A stretch of 64,000 nt of DNA from Polaribacter haliotis (GTDB taxonomy: Bacteria; Bacteroidota; Bacteroidia; Flavobacteriales; Flavobacteriaceae). The position numbers and the translations under genes were made by a program. Below the pieces are notes generated by a model. That model saw only the letters and a list, made by a program, of their open reading frames with translations. It was not told the DNA's origin and made no database searches. Positions within the stretch are counted from its first letter, which is position 1, and each line of letters starts with the position of its first letter. Shown here piece by piece: positions 44,912-53,593 of the stretch. The DNA lies in assembly GCF_014784055.1 (NCBI RefSeq), contig NZ_CP061813.1, forward strand, positions 2,180,001 to 2,244,000, written 5' to 3'.

Positions 44912-47623
44912 TTAATTTTTCTTGTATGATTTTGGCGTTTTACCAAACTTGTTTTTGTAGGTAGAAGAAAAATAACTTGGCGAAGAAAAACCAACTGAAT
45001 ATGCTATTTCTGAAATTGTAAGTTTAGATTCTAATAACAATACTTTTGCTTTTTCTAATCTAATGTTTAAAATATAATCGCTTATACTTACATTTAAAAT
45101 TGCTTTAATTTTTCTATACAATTGTACTCTAGATATGTTTAGTTTACTAGCCAGTTGTTCTACAGAGAAAGAAGAATCATCTAGATTCTCATAAATATAT
45201 TTATTCATTAGATCTAAAAAGTCTTGTTCTAAAAGGTCTACTTTTTGGTTTTGTTCTTTCTTATAAATATTTTTTATATAGTGTTTTCTAAGTTTATCTC
45301 TATTATAAAGTAGGTTTTTTAAAGATCTATATAAAATTGAAAAACTAAAGGGTTTAGTAAGAAATAAATCTGCACCAGAATCTAAACCTTTAATGTAAGA
45401 TTCTTTACTATCGTAAGCTGTTAATATAATTAATGGAATATGAGATGTTCTAATATCCTTTTTTAAAATTTGGCAAATTTCAAAACCATCTTTTTCTGGT
45501 AAATTAACATCACAAATTATAATATCTGGTATTAAGTCAAATGCCTTTTCTAAAACATCATTACCATTACTTATTTGTATATTATACTCTAAACTTAATT
45601 TATTGTTTAAGAATTTTACTAAATCTACATTATCTTCTACTATAAGAATTGTGTCTCTATCTTCTCTGTTTAAATTACTTTGTACAGTAAAGGCATCATC
45701 TTCATAATCTAGATCGAAACTTAAAATAGGACTATCTAAAATTTCAGGTTCAAATACAATTTCATCTGAATTTAAATGTACATTATCTTTATATAATGTT
45801 ATAATAAACTCTACACCATTATTAGAAGTTACTTCTATATTACCTTTATGTAATTCTATAAATTCTTTAGATAAATGTAAACCTATACCAGAACTAGTTT
45901 TATTGTTATTAGAACCTTGGTAAAAAGCTTTAAAAACGCTATCCATCTCGTTTACAGGAATACCAATGCCAGAGTCTTTAAAATAAATTTTAACAAAATT
46001 ACTATTTTTAACTTCTTCTATATTTATACTAATAAAACCATTATTTGGGGTAAATTTAAAAGAATTAGATAGTAAATTAAAATAAACTTTATCCATTAAA
46101 TTTCTATCTAAATAAACATCTAGATATTCATTATTAGTGTTTAAAGTAAATTTTATATTTCTTTTTTGGGCCTCTCTCTCAAAATCTCTAAAAATTGTAT
46201 TTGAAAATTGATATAAGTTTGTTTTAGAGGCTCTTAATATAAATTTTTTATCTTCTATTTTTCTAAAATCTATTAATTGATTTATTAATCTTAATAAACG
46301 TTTAGAATTATTAAAAATTAGTCCTACTTCTTTTAACAACTTATTATCTCTAATACTTTTATTTTCTGAAAGTGAATCTATAGATGATAAAATTAGTGTA
46401 ATTGGTGTTTTAAATTCATGAGATAAACCTGTAAAGAAATTGGTCTTGGCTTCATTAATTTTTTTAATTTGGTTTCTTTGAACTGTAATTTTATTATTCT
46501 GAATTTCTAACTCTCTTTTTTTCTTTTCTAATTTAAATCTAGAGTAAATACTAAAAGAAGCTAATAAAACACTTATAATTAATAGTGCAAGTAGCAATTT
46601 TAAAGTTAGACTTTGTGTGGTATAGGTTTTTTCTTGTTTTAAAATTTTTAATTGTTGATGTTCTATATCTTGTTGTTGTTGGTAGATTTTGTCAAACTGA
46701 TTTTTCATAATATCAGCATTTCTACTGTCTATAACTGTAGTATTTAAAATATTATTTTTTTCAAAATTCTCATCTTTTAAAATCTTTAAAGCTAATTTAA
46801 TCGCTTCGTCTCCGCCAGTAGGGTATAAGATTGTAGCTAAAAAAAGTCCTTCTTGTACTAATTTAATTCCACCTTTTTTACCAGGTAAACCGTCTACCCC
46901 AACAAATTTTATAGAATTTTGCAATCCCATTTCTTTAGCCACTTCCCAAGCACCTAAAGCCATTCTATCGTTGTGCGAAAAAATAAAATCTATATTTTTA
47001 TGTGCTTCTAATACTACACGTAAACTATCTTTAATAGAGAAACTTTCCCAATTGCCTTCTATAGTTTTAATTACTTCTAGATTTTTATTCTTTTTTACAA
47101 TATTGTTAAATCCTAAACTACGTTCTAATGCTGGTGATGAGCCAAATAGTCCTTTAATTTCTATTATTTTTTTCTTAGATTCTGAAATAGAAGCTAAATA
47201 ATTTGCAGCATCTAAACCAACTTGGTAATTGTCTCCACCAAGATATGCAGTATAATTATTTCCTTCTATTTTTCTATCTACAATTAATACTGGTATACCA
47301 GATTTAAAAGCTTTTTCTACAATTGGTGTAATTGGTTTAGACTTTACAGGTGAAACAATTAAAACATCTACTTTGTCTTTTATTAATTGCTCTATGTCTT
47401 TTATTTGATTGTTAATATCATCATTACCTTCTAAAATTGTTAGTTCAATTTCTGGGTTAAATGCCGCTTGAATTTCCATGGATTGATTCATGGCTTTTCT
47501 CCAATCATCTTTATGCCCAGTTTGTGAAAAACCTATTTTATACTTCTTAATTTGGTTTTCTTTAGAACATGAAATAAAAGAGAGTAAGATTAAAAAAAAC
47601 AGAATTGCTTTAAACTTAAACAT
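44912..47623 (-). CDS. Hybrid two-component system regulator with periplasmic sugar-binding-protein sensor (fructose-type HTCS)
   Basis: This 903-residue one-protein signalling system begins with lipobox-like FISC (Cys19). A type I periplasmic binding protein domain covers about residues 25-320 (YKIGFSQTG; NDRMALGAWEVA). A membrane segment lies near 335-356. The histidine kinase has its phospho-acceptor His in SHEFKTPITL (about 404) and HATPase motifs. The receiver has phospho-acceptor Asp in IIICDVNLPEKDG (about 707), and an AraC-type DNA-binding domain ends the protein (about 800-903). The architecture matches Bacteroides HTCS that bind fructose directly. It likely activates the adjacent fructan operon. 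Confidence 0.93.
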   Translation of the reverse strand: MFKFKAILFFLILLSFISCSKENQIKKYKIGFSQTGHKDDWRKAMNQSMEIQAAFNPEIELTILEGNDDINNQIKDIEQLIKDKVDVLIVSPVKSKPITPIVEKAFKSGIPVLIVDRKIEGNNYTAYLGGDNYQVGLDAANYLASISESKKKIIEIKGLFGSSPALERSLGFNNIVKKNKNLEVIKTIEGNWESFSIKDSLRVVLEAHKNIDFIFSHNDRMALGAWEVAKEMGLQNSIKFVGVDGLPGKKGGIKLVQEGLFLATILYPTGGDEAIKLALKILKDENFEKNNILNTTVIDSRNADIMKNQFDKIYQQQQDIEHQQLKILKQEKTYTTQSLTLKLLLALLIISVLLASFSIYSRFKLEKKKRELEIQNNKITVQRNQIKKINEAKTNFFTGLSHEFKTPITLILSSIDSLSENKSIRDNKLLKEVGLIFNNSKRLLRLINQLIDFRKIEDKKFILRASKTNLYQFSNTIFRDFEREAQKRNIKFTLNTNNEYLDVYLDRNLMDKVYFNLLSNSFKFTPNNGFISINIEEVKNSNFVKIYFKDSGIGIPVNEMDSVFKAFYQGSNNNKTSSGIGLHLSKEFIELHKGNIEVTSNNGVEFIITLYKDNVHLNSDEIVFEPEILDSPILSFDLDYEDDAFTVQSNLNREDRDTILIVEDNVDLVKFLNNKLSLEYNIQISNGNDVLEKAFDLIPDIIICDVNLPEKDGFEICQILKKDIRTSHIPLIILTAYDSKESYIKGLDSGADLFLTKPFSFSILYRSLKNLLYNRDKLRKHYIKNIYKKEQNQKVDLLEQDFLDLMNKYIYENLDDSSFSVEQLASKLNISRVQLYRKIKAILNVSISDYILNIRLEKAKVLLLESKLTISEIAYSVGFSSPSYFSSTYKNKFGKTPKSYKKN

Positions 47624-47733
47624 GTTGCTTTAATGGGTTTTTAATGAAGTTAAATCTAAAATAAATTTTAATAAGTGTAATTAGATGCTAAAGTAATAGA
47701 ATATAATTATTAAAAAAATTAGATAAAGCATAA

Positions 47734-47767
47734 AAAAATGGATTGCAATTTAATGCAATCCATTTTT
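47734..47767. terminator. Intrinsic terminator downstream of the VOC-family gene
   Basis: The perfect 14-bp inverted repeat AAAAATGGATTGCA / TGCAATCCATTTTT has a 6-nt loop and T-runs on both strands. It lies 20 bp after the stop of the minus-strand VOC gene. Confidence 0.88.
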
Positions 47768-47787
47768 AAGATATAACTAAAGTTGAA

Positions 47788-48186
47788 TTAACTATTGCAG
47801 TTTACCATCCAATTTATTCCATATTTATCTGTACATCTTCCAAAATAACCCCATTCTCTTTCTCTAAATGTGTGATGCGTTATTCCGCTTTCAGCTAAAT
47901 TATTAAACACGTCTTCGGCTTCATCTTTATCATTCAAATCTACACTCATATGAATTTGATTTCCGTTATTTATTGGTGTATCTGGAGCAGCATCATATGC
48001 CATAAAATGAACTCCTTTTCCTTTTAATTCTGCGTGTTGTAATTTGCTTCTGTATGAACTTGGAACATCGATTTTCTTGTCCTCATAAGTTTCTTTATTT
48101 TTTACATCTGCATTAAATAATTCTCCATAGAAATTTAATGCTTCTTGACAATTTCCGTTAAATGCTAAATAAGCTTGTACTTTCAT
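47788..48186 (-). CDS. VOC-superfamily protein (PhnB/glyoxalase-like)
   Basis: This 132-residue protein has the PhnB-like layout of two beta-alpha-beta-beta-beta modules. MKVQAYLAFNGNCQEALNFYGELF opens it, and WGYFGRCTDKYGINWMVN closes it. Such proteins are single-domain vicinal-oxygen-chelate folds often annotated as glyoxalase or bleomycin-resistance-like. The metal ligands are not all evident and no substrate can be inferred. It is a monocistronic gene with its own terminator. Confidence 0.82.
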   Translation of the reverse strand: MKVQAYLAFNGNCQEALNFYGELFNADVKNKETYEDKKIDVPSSYRSKLQHAELKGKGVHFMAYDAAPDTPINNGNQIHMSVDLNDKDEAEDVFNNLAESGITHHTFREREWGYFGRCTDKYGINWMVNCNS

Positions 48187-48301
48187 TTTTCTAAATTTTT
48201 AGGTTCATATTCTGTTCGAAACAAAAATAGATTAGATAAAAAGGTTTCTTTGGCTTATTTGATAGTTTTAGTAACTCTAATCATAAAATGATCGATTTTA
48301 A

Positions 48302-48823
48302 CTACTTATTAGCAACATCTTCTACAATCCAATCGTCAATATTTTTATCTTCTGAAGAATGTAATACAGAAATATCTCCTGTAGTTTCGAAAATAACTGC
48401 TTTTACTTCAGATAATTCAATTACGTTTGCTTCTCTTAATTTTGCTCTTAAATCTCCTTCAGTTACTCTTGCTTTTTTCAAATTATCCCAAAGAATTTCT
48501 TCTCTTATCATTAAAAACAAAGGTTTGTTATCTACCACACTTCTAAAATGTTTATATCTTCTTAAATAGGCTGTTCCATTTTGTAAACTGTAAATGACCA
48601 ACAAGCCAAAAACACCTTCTAATAAAGAAACCGATTTCGATATTAAAGTCGACGCAATTACAGAACCAATAGCAATTGTACAAGCGAAATCGAAACTCGA
48701 CATTTTAGAAAAACTTCGTTTTCCAAAAATCTTAGTGAGAATTATTATGGCAATATAAACCCCGATTGTAGAGATGAATATAAATTGAAGGGTTTCTAAA
48801 TTGGTGAAGATCCATTTTTTCAT
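48302..48823 (-). CDS. DUF421 (YetF-like) membrane protein
   Basis: This 173-residue protein has about three N-terminal TM segments (residues 10-85) with the conserved FGKRSFSKMSSFDFACTIAIG motif of DUF421. A small cytoplasmic alpha/beta domain follows, with the VTEGDLRAKLREANVIELSEVKAVIFETTGDISV pattern at about 119-155. The family is widespread (YetF in Bacillus), and its role is not firmly established. It is followed on the same strand by about 115 bp without a gene. Confidence 0.85.
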   Translation of the reverse strand: MKKWIFTNLETLQFIFISTIGVYIAIIILTKIFGKRSFSKMSSFDFACTIAIGSVIASTLISKSVSLLEGVFGLLVIYSLQNGTAYLRRYKHFRSVVDNKPLFLMIREEILWDNLKKARVTEGDLRAKLREANVIELSEVKAVIFETTGDISVLHSSEDKNIDDWIVEDVANK

Positions 48824-49006
48824 AGTATTTGTTATAAATTACAGTTTTAATTGTCCGAAAAATAGTATAAGCATAAATTTTTTGTTTGCTTATTTACAAT
48901 TTTTCGTGACTTTATCAATTCTAGAAAAATTTTTTTAAAATAAAGAAAAATGATGGATGGAATTCTGAAAGTGTAAAATTTCGTTTTCAAAAACTCTAAA
49001 AAAAGT

Positions 49007-49043
49007 AAAAACTCCTAACAAATTAAATTTGTTAGGAGTTTTT
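49007..49043. terminator. Intrinsic terminator of tRNA-Gln
   Basis: The perfect 17-bp inverted repeat AAAAACTCCTAACAAAT / ATTTGTTAGGAGTTTTT has a 3-nt loop, directly 3' of the tRNA on the minus strand. Confidence 0.9.
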
Positions 49044-49045
49044 TG

Positions 49046-49117
49046 TTGGCCTACAAGGACTCGAACCTTGAATGTCGGTACCAAAAACCGGTGTGTTACC
49101 AATTACACCATAGGCCA
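49046..49117 (-). tRNA. trnQ: tRNA-Gln (anticodon TTG)
   Basis: The 72-nt cloverleaf has acceptor TGGCCTA/TAGGCCA, D-arm GTGT/ACAC, anticodon loop TTTTGGT with anticodon TTG, T-arm CAAGG/CCTTG with loop TTCGAGT, and discriminator A. CCA is not encoded. Position 27-43 of the anticodon stem is a C-A mismatch; the other four pairs are intact. It has its own consensus promoter and terminator. Confidence 0.94.
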
Positions 49118-49134
49118 ATGCTTTTATGCGGGTG

Positions 49135-49165
49135 CAAATTTAATCTATTCTTTTAAATTCACAAA
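49135..49165 (-). promoter_or_regulatory. Consensus promoter of tRNA-Gln
   Basis: The minus strand reads TTTG (49165-49162), exactly 19 bp, then TAAATTTG (49142-49135), a perfect Bacteroidota promoter. Transcription would start near 49131, 14 nt before the mature tRNA 5' end. Confidence 0.8.
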
Positions 49166-49285
49166 CATTTTTTTACAAATTTTGACTTTAACAAAGTTTT
49201 AAGAGCTTTAACTCTTGCAATAAAACACTTAAATCGCCATTTAATAATAATTATTATTAAATTCGCCACATATTATTTGTTCATT

Positions 49286-52200
49286 ATGACATCAGAAAAT
49301 TTTAAGAAATGGAACATCATTTTAGGATGGGTTACATTTGCTATTGCATTAATTACCTACACCTTAACATTAGAGCCTACTGTTAGTGCATGGGATGTAG
49401 GAGAATATATTTCTACTGCAGTAAAATTAGAGGTTGGGCATCCACCTGGAGCTCCATTATTTCAAATGTTAGGGGCATTTTTTGCAATGTTTACTTCAGA
49501 TAATGCTGAAATTGCAAAAATGGTAAACTTTATGTCTGCTCTTGCTAGTGCATTTACAATTTTGTTTATGTTTTGGACCATTACAAATTTAGGAAAAAAA
49601 CTAGCGCTAAAGTCTGGTAAATTTACTGACGGAAGTTACATCGCAATTTTAGGAAGTAGTATTGTTGGTTCTTTGGCTTACACATTTTCAGATAGTTTTT
49701 GGTTTAGTGCTGTAGAAGGTGAAGTGTATGCAATGTCTTCTTTTTTAATGGCACTTTTATTTTGGTTAGGCTTAAAATGGGAAAAAGAACTTGCAACTCC
49801 AAGAGGAAATAAATGGCTTATTCTAATCAGTTTTGTGGTAGGATTATCTTTTGGTGTTCACATACTTTCTTTGTTGGTAATTCCTGCAATTGTAATGCTA
49901 TATTTCTTTAAAACATATAAAAATATCAACTTAAAAACCACTGCAGTTGCAACAGTATTATCTGTTATTGTTTTGGCTTTTGTCTTTAAATTTTTATTTC
50001 CTTTTACATTAAAATTCTTCAGTGCATCCGAACTATTTTTTATAAATACAGTTGGCTTGCCTTACAATTCAGGAAGTATTATCGCAGCAATTATTTTAGT
50101 TGCTTTGTTTTTCTTCGGATTAAAATATACACGTAAACAAAACAAAATACATACAAATACTTTAATTCTTTCGGTTTTATTTATTATGATTGGTTTTTCT
50201 TCTTGGATGATGTTACCAATTAGAGCAAACGCAAATACAACCATTAACGAAAACAATCCTTCAAGTGCACGTGAATTATTAGCTTATTACGAACGTGAAC
50301 AATATGGAGATGCCAATGTTTTCTACGACACCTATTATTCAAATACATATAATAACGATCAAGATGGGGCGCAACCTTTTAAAGACGATAAGCCAAAGTA
50401 TGAGAAAAAAGATGGCAAATACGTTATTGTAAATAAATATAAAAACGCCAACAGAAATTGGTCAGATAAACATAAAGGTTTTATTCCAAGAATGGTAGAT
50501 CCTGCTGCAGAAGAAATGTACAAAGCAGTTGCTGGAATTCCAAAAAACAGCAAACGCAGACCTACTTTTGGCGAAAACATGAAGTTTATGTTTAGCTATC
50601 AATTTGGATATATGTATGGACGTTATTTTATGTGGAATTTTACAGGAAGACAAAACGATATTCAAGGAAGATTAGACATTTTTAACGGAAATTGGATTAG
50701 TGGAATCGATTTAATTGATGAAGCTAGATTGGGTTCTCAAAAGAAATTACCAACTCAAGTTTTAGAAAATAAAGGAAGAAATAAATATTACTTTTTACCC
50801 TTAATTCTAGGTATTATTGGTTTATTATTTCATATTAAATGGGATAAAGAAAATTTCTTTACACTCTTTTTATTCTTTGCTTTTACTGGTTTTGCTATTA
50901 TTTTTTATACAAATCCAAAACCTTTTGAACCAAGAGAAAGAGATTATGCAGTGGTAGGAAGTTTTTACATTTTTGCCATTTGGATTGGTTTTGGTGTTTT
51001 AGCATTGTATGAATATTTAAAAAACATCGCTAATAAAAAAACGGTTGCAATTGTAGTTTCGGTTGTTTCTTTATTAGCAGTACCTACATTAATGGCTTCC
51101 GAAAATTGGGACGACCACGATCGTTCAAACAGATACACTACTCGTTTAAATGCACAAGCTTATTTAGAAAGTGCAGACCAAAATGCGATTATGTTTACGA
51201 TTGGAGATAATGATACATTTCCACTTTGGTACATGCAAGAGGTAGAAGGAATTAGAACCGATTTAAAGTTGGTAAACACAAGTTTATTTGCAACAGATTG
51301 GTATATAGATCAAATGAAACGTGCAACTTACGATGCACCTCCAATTCCGTCTCAATTAACACACGACCAATACAAATATGGTAGTTTAGATGTGGCTTAT
51401 TTCTTTGAAGAATTAAGAGCAATTCCTAAAGATTCTGCAATAGCGATTAAAGATTTTATGCGTTGGATGGAAAGTGATGATAAACGTACTTTTTACGATT
51501 TAGATGAAAATGGCATTCCTGAAAAAATGATGCCAACCACTAAAATTAGAATTCCAGTAAATAAGGAAAATGTTCTTAAAAGCGGCATTGTTGCACAAAA
51601 AGATGCAGACAAAATTGTTGATTATATAGACATTACAATAGGAAGAGCAATTGCTAAGAATCGTATTTTAATGTTAGATATTTTAGCAAATAACGATTGG
51701 AAACGCCCTATTTACTTTACAGGTGGTGCAAATGCAGATGAAGAATATATCTGGCTAAAAGATTACTTACAATTAGATGGTTTGGCTTTTAAATTAGTTC
51801 CTATTAAAACACCAATTAAATTCGAAGACGAAAGTGGAAGACAAAGAGAATTAAGCTTGTTTGATATTGGAAGAATAGATACAGAAAAAATGTACAATAA
51901 CATCAAGAAATTAGAATGGAGAAACATTAATAACGGAGAAATTTATTTAGACGAACAAACCAAAAGGAATGCAATTTCTCTAAGAAATAGTTTAATGCGT
52001 TTGTCTGAAGCATTTGCAAAAGAAGGCGATACAATTAAAGCTTTAGAGGTTTTAGACTTATCTATAGACAAATTACCAATCGAAAAATTCGACCATTATA
52101 GTTTATCTTTAGGATATCCAGAAATGTATTACTTGTTAGGAAAGCAAGAGAAGGCAAGAGAAACTGCGGAAATTTTATTAACTCTTTACAAAGAAAAAGC

Positions 52201-52396
52201 AATTTGGTTTAGCACCTTTAAGATAGATGATTTGAATGCCATTGAAGAGGAATTCCAAAGAACTTTTTACATTTTAGACACTCTTTTAAATGATTTAAAA
52301 AATTACGATAAAGATGCAGAATATGTTACAAAACAAAAACAATCTGTAGATGACGTATTTAAGCTTTTTAGTCATTTATTGCCAGATGAACAATAA
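49286..52396 (+). CDS. DUF2723 integral membrane protein (GT-C-like glycosyltransferase fold)
   Basis: This protein of about 1036 residues has around 12 TM segments in its first 600 residues and a soluble C-terminal half. The first periplasmic loop carries the conserved SAWDVGEYISTAVKLEVGHP, with an acidic residue in the position typical of GT-C glycosyltransferases. Near residue 630 the motif TIGDNDTFPLWYMQEVEG begins the soluble domain, and TPR-like helices end the protein. The ATG at 49286 is chosen over an upstream TTG. The family is near-universal in Bacteroidota and suspected to mannosylate proteins or build envelope glycans. It likely forms an operon with the deacetylase 6 bp downstream. 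Confidence 0.87.
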   Translation: MTSENFKKWNIILGWVTFAIALITYTLTLEPTVSAWDVGEYISTAVKLEVGHPPGAPLFQMLGAFFAMFTSDNAEIAKMVNFMSALASAFTILFMFWTITNLGKKLALKSGKFTDGSYIAILGSSIVGSLAYTFSDSFWFSAVEGEVYAMSSFLMALLFWLGLKWEKELATPRGNKWLILISFVVGLSFGVHILSLLVIPAIVMLYFFKTYKNINLKTTAVATVLSVIVLAFVFKFLFPFTLKFFSASELFFINTVGLPYNSGSIIAAIILVALFFFGLKYTRKQNKIHTNTLILSVLFIMIGFSSWMMLPIRANANTTINENNPSSARELLAYYEREQYGDANVFYDTYYSNTYNNDQDGAQPFKDDKPKYEKKDGKYVIVNKYKNANRNWSDKHKGFIPRMVDPAAEEMYKAVAGIPKNSKRRPTFGENMKFMFSYQFGYMYGRYFMWNFTGRQNDIQGRLDIFNGNWISGIDLIDEARLGSQKKLPTQVLENKGRNKYYFLPLILGIIGLLFHIKWDKENFFTLFLFFAFTGFAIIFYTNPKPFEPRERDYAVVGSFYIFAIWIGFGVLALYEYLKNIANKKTVAIVVSVVSLLAVPTLMASENWDDHDRSNRYTTRLNAQAYLESADQNAIMFTIGDNDTFPLWYMQEVEGIRTDLKLVNTSLFATDWYIDQMKRATYDAPPIPSQLTHDQYKYGSLDVAYFFEELRAIPKDSAIAIKDFMRWMESDDKRTFYDLDENGIPEKMMPTTKIRIPVNKENVLKSGIVAQKDADKIVDYIDITIGRAIAKNRILMLDILANNDWKRPIYFTGGANADEEYIWLKDYLQLDGLAFKLVPIKTPIKFEDESGRQRELSLFDIGRIDTEKMYNNIKKLEWRNINNGEIYLDEQTKRNAISLRNSLMRLSEAFAKEGDTIKALEVLDLSIDKLPIEKFDHYSLSLGYPEMYYLLGKQEKARETAEILLTLYKEKAIWFSTFKIDDLNAIEEEFQRTFYILDTLLNDLKNYDKDAEYVTKQKQSVDDVFKLFSHLLPDEQ

Positions 52397-52402
52397 GTTT
52401 TT

Positions 52403-53047
52403 ATGAAAGTATATTTCCCCCGAACGCCAGATTTTATTGCGAGAATTTTCTCTAAATATATCTGGCGTTTTTCTTTAAACAAAAAGGAAATATATCTCAC
52501 TTTTGATGATGGACCAACTCCAGAAATTACCGAATTTGTTTTAGCAGAATTAAAGAAATATAATGCAAAAGCAACCTTTTTTTGCATTGGAAAAAACATA
52601 GAAAATCATCCAGAAATTTTTAACAAAATTATTACTGATAAACATACTGTTGGAAATCATACGCAAAATCATTTGAATGGTTGGAAAACTAAAACCAACA
52701 TTTATATAGATAATTTTTTGAAGTGTGAAAAAACAATTACACATTTCAACAATTCAACAATTAAACAACCACTTTTTAGACCTCCTTATGGGAAAATAAA
52801 AAAAAGTCAAGCTAAAGAAATCCTAAAAAAAGGCTATAAAATTATAATGTGGGACGTTTTATCTGCAGATTTTGATACTTCTATTTCTGAAGAAAAATGT
52901 TTACAAAATGTTTTAAGAAATACTAAAAACGGAAGTATTATTGTTTTTCACGATAGTGTAAAAGCTTCTGAGAAATTGCGTTTTGTATTGCCCAAAGTTT
53001 TAGAAGAATTTTCTAAAAAAGGATTCGAGTTTAAGGCAATAAAATAA
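52403..53047 (+). CDS. Polysaccharide deacetylase (NodB homology domain)
   Basis: This 214-residue protein contains the five NodB-fold motifs: YLTFDDGPTPE (catalytic base and metal Asp), HTVGNHTQNH (metal His), RPPYGK, then WDVLSADFD and IIVFHDS. It has no signal peptide and is essentially the bare catalytic domain. Family members remove N- or O-acetyl groups from peptidoglycan or exopolysaccharide sugars. The substrate is unknown. It is 6 bp downstream of the DUF2723 gene and may act in the same envelope process. A dispersed repeat follows its stop. Confidence 0.88.
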   Translation: MKVYFPRTPDFIARIFSKYIWRFSLNKKEIYLTFDDGPTPEITEFVLAELKKYNAKATFFCIGKNIENHPEIFNKIITDKHTVGNHTQNHLNGWKTKTNIYIDNFLKCEKTITHFNNSTIKQPLFRPPYGKIKKSQAKEILKKGYKIIMWDVLSADFDTSISEEKCLQNVLRNTKNGSIIVFHDSVKASEKLRFVLPKVLEEFSKKGFEFKAIK

Positions 53048-53050
53048 ACT

Positions 53051-53215
53051 AGCAAACAAGTTTAGCCCTGATTGAAACGACATCCTTTTTATTACTTAAA
53101 TAAAAGCAATTTGTTTATAAATTATGAGATTGCCACATAAAGCAAAAAATTTTATTCATAATGACAAATAAAAAGATATAGTGGAAAGCAGGAAATAGCT
53201 TCAGAAAAAAAATTA
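53051..53215 (+). repeat. Dispersed intergenic element, copy 2
   Basis: This is the second copy of the element at 26235-26344. The left block 53051-53076 is nearly identical. The middle is longer and diverged. The right block from 53179 (TAGTGGAAAGC, GGAAATAGCT, then an A-run and TTAA) matches and again abuts the stop codon of a minus-strand gene, here the thioredoxin-like gene. A TTTGTTTA stretch in the middle could pair with AAACAA of the left block, as TTTGTTTG can in copy 1. Confidence 0.7.
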
Positions 53216-53506
53216 AAAATATTCTTTAACCAAACCTATTAAGGTTTTTGCGTCTTGGAAACCTGTTTGGCGCCATTTCATTTGGCCATTTTTGTAAATC
53301 ATAAAAGTTGGGTTTCCTTTTACACGCAAAGCGTCTGCTAAAGTTTCGTTCTTTTTAATATCGATCTTAATTACTTTGGCTTTATCGCCTAAAGCTGCAG
53401 CAACATCTCTTAAAGTATGTACGTTGTTTTCTACCTCGTCCCAATCTGTGTAAAAATCGATTAGAACTGGTTTATCTACACTAATTAATTCGCCAAATTT
53501 TGTCAT
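53213..53506 (-). CDS. Thioredoxin-fold protein lacking all cysteines
   Basis: This 97-residue protein is a complete thioredoxin fold: VLIDFYTDW strand, KVIKIDIKKN strand, the cis-proline GNPTFMIYKNG, and a GLVKEYF helix. At the active-site position the WCxxC motif is replaced by WDEVEN, and there is no cysteine anywhere in the sequence. It cannot perform dithiol redox chemistry. A binding or chaperone-like role is possible, which is inference. I recall similar short cysteine-poor homologs in other Flavobacteriaceae. It is monocistronic. Confidence 0.85.
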   Translation of the reverse strand: MTKFGELISVDKPVLIDFYTDWDEVENNVHTLRDVAAALGDKAKVIKIDIKKNETLADALRVKGNPTFMIYKNGQMKWRQTGFQDAKTLIGLVKEYF

Positions 53507-53593
53507 AACATAAAGTTTTTAAGGGGGAAAAACGTATAAATTACTCAATCGTTCTGTAACAAATATAAGAATTCTTATTGAATTAGCTGATTA

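Noticed and set aside
49277..49285. TTG start three codons before the ATG of the DUF2723 gene.
   Set aside because: The ATG at 49286 is a better start and nothing is gained by the extension.
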